From contig CBDVEQ010000053.1 of NCBI GenBank assembly GCA_965373045.1, forward strand, positions 1 to 13,492: 13,492 bases of DNA, written 5' to 3'. The notes beneath the pieces were generated by a model, which worked only from the letters and a program-made list of their open reading frames with translations, had not been told where the DNA came from and made no database searches. The position numbers and the translations under genes were made by a program. The DNA comes from DAOVDI01 sp965373045. Its GTDB lineage: Bacteria; Acidobacteriota; Aminicenantia; Aminicenantales; Aminicenantaceae. Below are positions 7,876-13,492 of the stretch, piece after piece. The number at the start of each line of letters is the position of its first letter. The first letter of the stretch is position 1.

Positions 7876-7904
7876 TTGACAAAGAGGACAGAAGGTTTTA
7901 TTTT
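7876..7904 (+). promoter_or_regulatory. Sigma70-type promoter of small exported protein and two-component genes
   Basis: TTGACA (7876-7881), 17 nt, then TATTTT (7899-7904, 4 of 6 to consensus). The start site would fall at about 7911, which is the ATG itself, so the transcript could be leaderless. It diverges from the pilus operon promoter; the two -35 boxes are about 40 nt apart. Confidence 0.45.
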
Positions 7905-7910
7905 AAAAAC

Positions 7911-8195
7911 ATGAGAATCAAGTGGCTTGTCTTTCCTGCCCTTGTTTTTACCATTGTTCTGTTTATACTTCCTTCCGGGCTGGGAAATGCCTGTGAGGCC
8001 GGAACAGTCATGATAGCTAACCCGGAACCATCCTCCCAAGATACACAAAGCCCCAGAACGGATTATATGACCACCCTTCTAGCCAGAAGCACACAACCGC
8101 TGGGATTAAAAGATGATCCCAGGCTTCAGAAATATCTGTCGCAGCCGGGAATCAAATGGGCCATCCGGTCCTCCCGAAGACATATTCTGAACTGA
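7911..8195 (+). CDS. Small exported protein of unknown function
   Basis: I do not recognise this 94-residue protein. It begins MRIK followed by a hydrophobic run (residues about 5-22) and a small-residue region (PSGLGNACEAG), as in a signal peptide or lipoprotein-like signal. The mature part is about 65 residues, with a Pro/Ser/Gln-rich stretch (NPEPSSQDTQSPRTDY) and a basic C-terminus (KWAIRSSRRHILN). The frame remains open back to an ATG at 7800, but the signal peptide fits only a start at 7911. GAAGG at 7891-7895 is too far (15 nt) to be a good ribosome binding site. It is followed 29 nt later by the PDZ histidine kinase, so it could be a ligand or accessory of that sensor. This is inference from position only. 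Confidence 0.55.
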   Translation: MRIKWLVFPALVFTIVLFILPSGLGNACEAGTVMIANPEPSSQDTQSPRTDYMTTLLARSTQPLGLKDDPRLQKYLSQPGIKWAIRSSRRHILN

Positions 8196-8224
8196 GGAAC
8201 ATATTTTTTTTGTAAAATTTCGAC

Positions 8225-11050
8225 ATGAAAAGGAAAATTGCTTTCGCCGTTATTATTTTCATCCCCATGATAATCCTGGGCGGATGGAATATCTACAAGC
8301 GCGTCGCATGGAGGGAACCGTCCGACGGTGTAGTCTGGGCGGAACAAGTTAAGGGACTGACTGCCTTAAAAGTCGAACAAAACAGCCAGGCGTACCTGTC
8401 CGGGATTCGAAAAGGGGATGTGCTTTATTCCATCAACAATATCAAGATCAGGAATCAGATCGACCTGGCCAAGATACAATGGTCTGCCTGGCGTTCCAAC
8501 CAGAAGCTGACTTACGAAATAAGCCGCCGGGAAGAACTTTATCACCCAATGCTTTATCTGGAGACAAAAGGCACAAATCTCAATTATTTCTACCTTGCTC
8601 TGATCGGTCTGACATCTCTGTTTATATGTCTTTTTGTCTTTTTTAGTACAAAAAAACCTTTTTCTTTTCCTTATCTTTTTTTCCTTTCCATATCCATAAC
8701 TTTTTACTCTCTCAATATATTTTCACCCACAGGACATCTGGATTTCTTTGACTCCATTTTTTACTGGATGGACAGGATTGCATTCCTTCTTTTCCCTCCC
8801 CTCCTGGCCCACTTTTTCATTTTTTTTCCAAAACGAAGACGGATTCCCAAAGACAGGCTTTCATCCATTAATCTTATCTATCTCCCGGGATTCATTCTTT
8901 TTCTTGGCACCATTTTCATTCACCTTCCTAACATCTTCAAATTCAACGACTCCTTTATCCTCCAGTTTTACCGGATGTCCGAGCGGCTTGGACTGCTTCA
9001 CTTCGGAGCTTTTTCAATCATAATATTTGTACTCCTGTTCCGTGATTCATTCCGGATGCGAAACCTGACCATAAGGAAGAAATTGAATCTAATCTATCCC
9101 GGGATCGGGCTTGGACTGCTTCCCTTCACCCTGTTGTACATCCTTCCCTTTATTTCAGGAAAGGCCCCCTCAACTGCAGGGGAGATGTCCATCATTTTCC
9201 TGGGGATCATTCCCCTAATTTTTGCTTTCTCCATTTCCAGGAACAGGCTTATGGGCCTGGAATTGATCCTTAAAAAAGCAGTTCCTTTTGTAACATCCTA
9301 TATCGTTATTGCGATCCTTTATTTTGCGGCTAGTTCCCAGACGCAGATCTTATCTGAAACCACATTGAACACGATCATTGTAGGGATGATGGCGATCATC
9401 CTTGGGGCAACACTCTTCACTCCACTAAAAAAGTTCATCCAGTCCATCATAGACAGATTCACATACCGAAGAAGCTACAAATACCGGAGAACCCTCCTAT
9501 CCATCAGCCAGGAAGTCAGCCGGGAAAGAAATCTGCAAAATCTTTCACAAAATATATTGGTTCTGACTGCAAACGCGCTGTCCTTGAAATATATCGCTCT
9601 TCTTCTGCCCATGGATGATCAGAAGAGCACTTTTCGGATCTTCAAATCCAAAGGTGAAAACCCCTTGGAAAAAGCAAAAGTGTTGTTTGACGACGAGATC
9701 TTCCAGTTGTTGAAAACACAGGATTTTCTTTCCTATTATTCCCTTCCGGAAAAAAGCGGCTTTCAGATAAAATTCAGAAAGCTCTCCAATTATGGTATTT
9801 TTCACCTGCTCCCACTTAAAGTGGAAGACAGGATTATCGGATGCCTTGGCATGGGAAAAAAGATTGATAACACATATCTCACACCCGAAGACACAGAGCT
9901 TCTGCTGACCATCTCGTCTTCTGTAGCCCTGGCTCTGGAAAACGCCTATCTTTTTGACCAGGCCAACATCAGGGCGGCTGAACTGGAAAGGCTTAAAGAC
10001 TACAGTGAAAACATTATTGAAAGCCTGACTGTCGGTGTCGCTGTCCTCGACCAGAATGGACGGATTATAGGATGGAACAGGATCCTCGAAGACATGTTCA
10101 GTATGACTAAAAATCGTGTTTTCGAAAAAAAATTGGTGACCATCCTCGGGGAAAAAAACTATTCGGCTCTCTTCCCTTCAGACACCCAGAGAGATTATAG
10201 GCTTATGAGTGAAATCGCTTTCGAAATGCCGGATGACACAAAAAGGATTTTTGACATAGTTAAAACACCGCTTCTGGACAAAACGCGAAATCCTTACGGG
10301 ACCGTCATTGTCTTTGAAGATATCACAGAAAAAATATCCATGCAGCAGCAGCTTTTAACTTCTGAAAAACTGGCCTCTATCGGCCTCCTTTCCGCTGGTG
10401 TGGCACATGAGATCAATACACCTCTCACAGGCATTTCAAGCTATGTCCAGATATTGCAGAAAAAAATGGCTGACTCTCCCAATTTAAAGATCCTGGATAA
10501 GATCGAAGCCCAGACAGAGCGAGTAGGGCACATTGTAAAAAATCTACTCAACTTTGCACGGAAACCGTCGGAATCCTCCTTTCATCAGGTCGATTTGGGG
10601 GAAAGCTTAAGTGAGATCATCGCCCTGATCGAATATAAGCTTAAACATTTAAATATCACTCTGGACATGCATTTGAACGCAGTTCCTCCCATTTTTGCCC
10701 AGGGAGAACAACTGCAGCAGGTCTTCATCAACATTATTCTTAACGCGATTTATGCCATGCCGTCAGGAGGAAAGCTCAGGGTCGACCTGTTCCGGGAAGA
10801 GCATCAGGTGATCATTAAAATTCAGGACTCGGGAAGTGGAATAAAAAAGCAACACCTGCCGCACATCTTTGATCCGTTTTTCACCACTAAAGGTATCGGG
10901 AAGGGCACCGGCCTGGGCCTGTCCATCAGCTATGCTATTATTCAGGAACATCAGGGACAGATCACTGTAGAAAGCGAGGAAGGAAAGGGCAGCCTTTTTA
11001 TCATCAGCATTCCAGCCGACCTTGACCAGTCTAAATTCTATATGAACTAA
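8225..11050 (+). CDS. PDZ-containing multi-pass membrane sensor histidine kinase (GAF-PAS-HisKA-HATPase)
   Basis: The 941-residue sensor kinase has an unusual input half. A first membrane helix (5-22) exports a PDZ domain (about 33-110, SGIRKGDVLYSINNIKI). About nine further helices follow (about 120-141, 148-167, 176-200, 214-234, 255-275, 290-310, 318-338, 351-369, 380-399), ten in all, which places both ends in the cytoplasm. Then come a GAF domain (about 433-575), a PAS domain (about 595-705, VGVAVLDQNGRIIGWNRI), and the kinase core: H-box AHEINTPLTG with His728, N-box with Asn840 (NIILNAIYAM), G1 box DSGSGI (Asp868), F box FDPFFTTK, and G2 box GTGLGLS (from 894). An in-frame stop at 8213 excludes any earlier start. 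No clear ribosome binding site is seen. The response regulator begins 4 nt after its stop, so the two are a pair. Confidence 0.92.
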   Translation: MKRKIAFAVIIFIPMIILGGWNIYKRVAWREPSDGVVWAEQVKGLTALKVEQNSQAYLSGIRKGDVLYSINNIKIRNQIDLAKIQWSAWRSNQKLTYEISRREELYHPMLYLETKGTNLNYFYLALIGLTSLFICLFVFFSTKKPFSFPYLFFLSISITFYSLNIFSPTGHLDFFDSIFYWMDRIAFLLFPPLLAHFFIFFPKRRRIPKDRLSSINLIYLPGFILFLGTIFIHLPNIFKFNDSFILQFYRMSERLGLLHFGAFSIIIFVLLFRDSFRMRNLTIRKKLNLIYPGIGLGLLPFTLLYILPFISGKAPSTAGEMSIIFLGIIPLIFAFSISRNRLMGLELILKKAVPFVTSYIVIAILYFAASSQTQILSETTLNTIIVGMMAIILGATLFTPLKKFIQSIIDRFTYRRSYKYRRTLLSISQEVSRERNLQNLSQNILVLTANALSLKYIALLLPMDDQKSTFRIFKSKGENPLEKAKVLFDDEIFQLLKTQDFLSYYSLPEKSGFQIKFRKLSNYGIFHLLPLKVEDRIIGCLGMGKKIDNTYLTPEDTELLLTISSSVALALENAYLFDQANIRAAELERLKDYSENIIESLTVGVAVLDQNGRIIGWNRILEDMFSMTKNRVFEKKLVTILGEKNYSALFPSDTQRDYRLMSEIAFEMPDDTKRIFDIVKTPLLDKTRNPYGTVIVFEDITEKISMQQQLLTSEKLASIGLLSAGVAHEINTPLTGISSYVQILQKKMADSPNLKILDKIEAQTERVGHIVKNLLNFARKPSESSFHQVDLGESLSEIIALIEYKLKHLNITLDMHLNAVPPIFAQGEQLQQVFINIILNAIYAMPSGGKLRVDLFREEHQVIIKIQDSGSGIKKQHLPHIFDPFFTTKGIGKGTGLGLSISYAIIQEHQGQITVESEEGKGSLFIISIPADLDQSKFYMN

Positions 11051-11054
11051 AAAA

Positions 11055-12446
11055 ATGAAAAAAAATCAGACAATTCATGTGATCGATGATGAACCGATCA
11101 TCCACGAGGTTTTAGGAGAGCTTCTAATATCCGAAGGATATAATGTTGACAGCTCCGCCAATGGAGAAGAGGCTCTGGAAAAACATATTTCTAAAGAATA
11201 TGATCTAGTACTTCTCGATCTTCTAATGCCCGGCATGAACGGGATCAATGTCCTGAAAAAATTAAAAAAACGGAATCCAAAGATAGTTGTCATCATCATC
11301 ACGGCTTATGCATCGGTCGAATCCGCCATTACCGCCATGAAGATGGGGGCATATGACTATATTCAGAAACCTTTTAAGCACGAAGAACTTCTCCTCACCG
11401 TGAAAAGGGCCATAAACCACAAATGTCTTCAGGATGAGAACATCCGCTTAAAGAATGAACTGCAGGAAAAATTCTGCTTTGAAAACATCATCGGGAAAAG
11501 CGCTGTTATGAATGAGGTTTTTGAAGTGATCAAAGCCTCCGCCCCTACACGGAGCACCATCCTGATCGAAGGAGAAAGCGGCACTGGAAAGGAACTCGTG
11601 GCTCATGCCATCCACCAGAACAGTGACAGGCGTACTTCGCCATTTATAGTTGTCAACAGCGGATCTCTCCCTCCGGATCTTCTTGAAAGCCACCTGTTCG
11701 GCCATGTTAAAGGGGCCTTTACCGGAGCTACAACGCAAAAAAAAGGGTTATTTGAAGCTGCTGAAAACGGTTCGATCTTTTTTGATGAAATCTCCTCTCT
11801 GAACATGGAAACACAGGTTAAATTGCTCCGGGTAATACAGGACAGAGAGTTTATGCGGCTCGGTGGAACCAAATCACTCCGGGTCAACGTCCGCCTGATA
11901 GCAGCAACAAACATCAATCTTGAAGATCTGATCAAACAGCAAAAATTCAGAGAAGACCTTTACTACAGACTTAATGTCATAAAGATAGAACTGCCTCCCT
12001 TGAGAAAAAAAATGGAAGACATCCCCCTGCTGATCAAACGCTTTATCACAAAGTATAACATAGAAAACAAAAAAGAGATCCAGGAAGTGTCCAAGGAGGC
12101 GATGAATATTCTGATGGATTATCATTGGCCTGGAAATGTCAGAGAGTTGGAAAATCTGATCGAACGATCCATCGTCTTATCACAATCTTCGATCATCAGA
12201 CAGGAAGACCTGCCGCCGTTCCTGATCAGCCTGAAACCAATAAGCGCAGATACAGAAACCGGATTTGCAGACAGCCTTGATCTTAAATCTCAGACACAGA
12301 ACTTTCAAAAAAAAGCCATCATGAATGCCTTGAAGAAGGCACATGGAGTCCAAAAAAACGCGGCTCAACATTTAGGTATCAAGCCTACCACTTTAAATGA
12401 AATGATCAAAAGATTTGAGATCGATCTTAATCGTCTTTACGATTGA
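11055..12446 (+). CDS. NtrC-family sigma54-dependent response regulator
   Basis: The 463-residue regulator has a receiver domain (1-120: acidic pair Asp11/Asp12, phospho-acceptor Asp55 in LLDLLMPG, Thr83, Lys105), a AAA+ sigma54-activation domain (about 145-380) and a C-terminal Fis-type HTH (about 415-458, KNAAQHLGIKPTTLNEMIKR). The ATPase motifs are complete: Walker A GESGTGKE (173-180), sigma54-contact loop GAFTGA (220-225), Walker B IFFDE (Asp244, Glu245), and arginine-finger region FREDLYYRL (298-306). It should therefore activate transcription at sigma54 promoters after phosphorylation by the adjacent kinase. It starts 4 nt after the kinase stop with no visible Shine-Dalgarno, suggesting coupled translation. 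Its target promoters are not evident in this window. Confidence 0.95.
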   Translation: MKKNQTIHVIDDEPIIHEVLGELLISEGYNVDSSANGEEALEKHISKEYDLVLLDLLMPGMNGINVLKKLKKRNPKIVVIIITAYASVESAITAMKMGAYDYIQKPFKHEELLLTVKRAINHKCLQDENIRLKNELQEKFCFENIIGKSAVMNEVFEVIKASAPTRSTILIEGESGTGKELVAHAIHQNSDRRTSPFIVVNSGSLPPDLLESHLFGHVKGAFTGATTQKKGLFEAAENGSIFFDEISSLNMETQVKLLRVIQDREFMRLGGTKSLRVNVRLIAATNINLEDLIKQQKFREDLYYRLNVIKIELPPLRKKMEDIPLLIKRFITKYNIENKKEIQEVSKEAMNILMDYHWPGNVRELENLIERSIVLSQSSIIRQEDLPPFLISLKPISADTETGFADSLDLKSQTQNFQKKAIMNALKKAHGVQKNAAQHLGIKPTTLNEMIKRFEIDLNRLYD

Positions 12447-12460
12447 TCGCAACTTCCTAA

Positions 12461-12582
12461 CCTGGAATATTCACGGGTCGAGATTGGTGCAGATGCAAGG
12501 CATGGCGGGTGAAGCTGTGGTTATCCACCGCAAACCCGTCATAACGCAGCAGATGTGCCGAGATTCGGCCCGCCTGAAAGGG
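12461..12582. repeat. Structured dispersed element, copy 1 (complete)
   Basis: This noncoding element starts 14 nt after the response regulator stop. It folds as one long hairpin read on the plus strand. The outer stem pairs 12474-12482 with 12564-12572 and 12486-12496 with 12549-12559, including a tandem G·A pair step. The middle stem pairs 12502-12510 with 12534-12542. The apical stem GC-T-GTGG (12514-12520) pairs with 12525-12531 around TTAT. It is repeated in diverged form at 13415-13492, with compensatory changes in the stems. The strand of function is unknown, since a DNA palindrome folds on both. No T-tract follows it, so it is not a plain terminator. The outer limits are approximate. 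Confidence 0.75.
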
Positions 12583-12711
12583 AAAAAATGCCGATAATAA
12601 AATTGAGATCTTACAGAAATGTTACAGAAAAAAGTTATGGCGGAAATAGTTCGGATAAAAAGCCTAACTGAATGATATATAAGAAGTTATGTTAGGTTAT
12701 CGGCAGTTTTT
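12583..12711. repeat. Long nested inverted repeat between convergent genes
   Basis: TGCCGATAA (12589-12597) is the exact reverse complement of TTATCGGCA (12697-12705). A-run 12583-12587 also faces T-run 12707-12711 with one mismatch between. Directly inside the right arm, CCTAAC (12663-12668) pairs with GTTAGG (12691-12696). The 3' T-run would let it act as an unusual transcription terminator for the plus-strand two-component genes, but the roughly 99-nt enclosed segment is long for that. A miniature transposable element with short terminal inverted repeats is the alternative. Confidence 0.45.
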
Positions 12712-12713
12712 AT

Positions 12714-12737
12714 GAATAAAGCAGGCTGAAAGGCCGC
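12714..12737 (-). terminator. Weak intrinsic terminator of the Lrp/AsnC-family gene
   Basis: On the minus strand GCGGC (12737-12733) pairs with GCC-T-GC (12726-12721) around a CTTTCA loop, with one bulged T, and is followed by TTTATTC. It begins 7 nt after the stop codon at 12745. The stem is short, so efficiency is doubtful. Confidence 0.45.
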
Positions 12738-12744
12738 CCTCTGA

Positions 12745-13188
12745 TTAAACTAGAATCCGTCTCTCTTCCTTTACTACATTAAGAACAATATGCGTCACAG
12801 ACCTGTCCACATTCTTATGGGCCTGGAGGGTCTTGAGAAAGGAATTGAGGTCCTGCCGGTCCTTGAAGTATCCAATGAGAAAGGAATCCCAATCCCCCGT
12901 TACATCATAGACAGCAATAATATGAGGATCTTCTGCTATCTTTTTTTGTGTTTCGATCAATTTCCCCTGGGAAATTCTTAGTGCAATGATAGAAATCAGC
13001 TTATAATCAAAATGTTCCTGATTGATATCAGGGATATACCTCTTGATGACTCCTGATTCTTCGAATTTTTTAATCCTGTGGATGACAGCCGTCACTGAAG
13101 AATCGACTTCTTTGGCTATTTCACGGAAACTTTTTCGCGCATTTTTATTCAGCGCTTTAATGATTTTTATGTCCAGATCATCAAACAT
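12745..13188 (-). CDS. Lrp/AsnC-family transcriptional regulator
   Basis: The 147-residue protein has the typical AsnC-family layout and length: an N-terminal winged helix-turn-helix (about 4-50, DDLDIKIIKALNKNARKSF, then AVIHRIKKFEESGVIKRY) and a C-terminal RAM ligand-binding/oligomerisation domain (about 64-140, IIALRISQG, AVYDVTGDWDSFLIGYF). Such proteins form dimers to octamers and usually sense amino acids; the effector cannot be read here. I chose the ATG at 13188 over the in-frame ATG at 13245, because family members start just before this DDLD motif, AAGAGG sits 5 nt upstream, and the predicted transcription start (about 13246) leaves no room for the longer form. It is monocistronic, convergent with the two-component genes and flanked by two copies of the structured element. 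Confidence 0.92.
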   Translation of the reverse strand: MFDDLDIKIIKALNKNARKSFREIAKEVDSSVTAVIHRIKKFEESGVIKRYIPDINQEHFDYKLISIIALRISQGKLIETQKKIAEDPHIIAVYDVTGDWDSFLIGYFKDRQDLNSFLKTLQAHKNVDRSVTHIVLNVVKEERRILV

Positions 13189-13193
13189 ATTAA

Positions 13194-13199
13194 CCTCTT
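13194..13199 (-). promoter_or_regulatory. Ribosome binding site deciding the Lrp/AsnC start
   Basis: On the minus strand AAGAGG ends 5 nt before the ATG at 13188. No comparable site fits the upstream in-frame ATG at 13245. Confidence 0.65.
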
Positions 13200-13252
13200 T
13201 TGAATTTTTTTGAATAATCCAGGTTATATAATCTTTCAACTTCAATATTAAT

Positions 13253-13280
13253 ATACTAGCATAAAATTCATTTATTTCAA
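13253..13280 (-). promoter_or_regulatory. Promoter of the Lrp/AsnC-family gene
   Basis: On the minus strand TTGAAA (13280-13275), 16 nt, then TAGTAT (13258-13253), preceded by a TATGC extended -10 context. The start would be near 13246, giving a leader of about 58 nt. The surrounding region is strongly AT-rich. Confidence 0.55.
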
Positions 13281-13295
13281 ATTATCCGTCCACAG

Positions 13296-13309
13296 AATAC
13301 ATTTGTATT
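13296..13309. promoter_or_regulatory. Palindromic candidate operator upstream of the Lrp/AsnC promoter
   Basis: AATACA-TT-TGTATT is a perfect 6+6 inverted repeat centred about 25 nt upstream of the -35 box. Lrp/AsnC proteins commonly control their own gene through palindromic AT-rich sites of this size. A direct repeat CATAACG (13312-13318 and 13321-13327, 9-nt period) lies just beyond. Binding is inferred, not shown. Confidence 0.35.
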
Positions 13310-13414
13310 TGCATAACGGCCATAACGTTGCATATGAAGCGAGAAAAGATAGATAGAAAGGGTTTAAGGATTCTAAGGTTCGAGTGTTTTTATTATGTCC
13401 CGTTGAATTTAGTG

Positions 13415-13492
13415 CCTGGACTATTTACGAGTCGAGATTGATGCATCTGCAAGAGGCTGTTCGTGAAGCCGTATTTATATACTGCGAACGGA
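13415..13492. repeat. Structured dispersed element, copy 2 (cut by window end)
   Basis: It aligns without gaps to 12461-12538 at a constant offset of 954, with about 54 of 78 bases identical. Conserved blocks are CCTGGA, GTCGAGATTG, TGCAAG and GTGAAGC. The apical hairpin GC-C-GTAT (13468-13474) pairs with 13479-13485 around the same TTAT loop, and the middle stem 13460-13464 pairs with 13488-13492. The right arm of the outer stem lies beyond the window. It is upstream of the Lrp/AsnC gene and in the same orientation as copy 1. Confidence 0.72.

Noticed and set aside
7767..7910. Sigma54 promoter before the pilus operon
   Set aside because: No TGGC-N8-TTGC-like element on either strand; good housekeeping-type boxes explain transcription better.
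7809..8048. Minus-strand 79-residue frame opposite the small exported protein
   Set aside because: It has no signal or domain pattern, and it would cover the divergent promoter region and the -35/-10 boxes of the pilus operon.
8640..8830. T-rich tract resembling a slippage or phase-variation region
   Set aside because: The T-runs simply encode Phe-rich membrane helices of the kinase, and the reading frame is intact throughout.
12461..12582. Integron attC site
   Set aside because: Although long and imperfectly palindromic, it lacks the paired core sites of RYYYAAC/GTTRRRY type at its ends and there is no integrase in the window.
12415..12597. Plus-strand 60-residue frame over copy 1
   Set aside because: It overlaps the end of the regulator gene and runs through the palindromic element; stem compensation shows structure rather than coding constraint.
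12461..13492. Retron or diversity-generating element noncoding RNA
   Set aside because: No reverse transcriptase gene is present and the typical template/variable repeat pair is absent; only structure resemblance in the broad sense.
12447..13492. CRISPR array
   Set aside because: Only two diverged copies, separated by about 950 nt and by a gene; no short regular repeat-spacer pattern.

Overview
The window is bacterial, with moderate G+C. It looks like a chromosomal piece of a Gram-negative organism with an outer membrane, because it encodes a secretin and a complete inner-membrane alignment complex. The gene order, the secretin with a C-terminal cohesin-like domain, the PDZ-fused histidine kinase and the NtrC-type regulator would fit a desulfobacterial, acidobacterial or Aminicenantes-like lineage. 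That placement is an inference and cannot be settled from this sequence alone.

Left edge (1-241): a GC-rich hairpin, a second inverted repeat, a good sigma70-type promoter and an elongator tRNA-Met(CAT) with encoded CCA. Minus strand (7766 down to 255): seven genes, each overlapping or within 7 nt of the next, encode a type IV pilus or type II secretion-like machine in the order platform protein (PilC/GspF), assembly ATPase (PilB/GspE), PilM, PilN, PilO, PilP and secretin (PilQ/GspD). A clear TTGACA promoter precedes the first gene. The ATPase and platform protein drive assembly, PilM-N-O-P bridge the cytoplasm to the outer membrane, and the secretin is the exit pore. No prepilin, prepilin peptidase or retraction ATPase lies in the window.

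Plus strand (7911-12446): diverging from the pilus operon are a small unrecognised exported protein, a large PDZ/10-TM/GAF/PAS histidine kinase and its NtrC-family sigma54-dependent response regulator. They look like one transcription unit. The shared divergent intergenic region hints at a functional link with the pilus operon, but no sigma54 site was seen there.

Right edge (12447-13492): a convergent intergenic region, then a minus-strand Lrp/AsnC-family regulator with its own promoter and a palindromic candidate operator. Flanking this gene are two diverged copies of the same structured element (12461-12582, and 13415-13492 cut by the window end). The two copies align without gaps, and their differences in the stems are mostly compensatory, so base pairing is kept while loop sequences stay fixed. 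This covarying dispersed element is the strongest sign of undescribed biology here. A second, separate long inverted repeat (12583-12711) follows the first copy.
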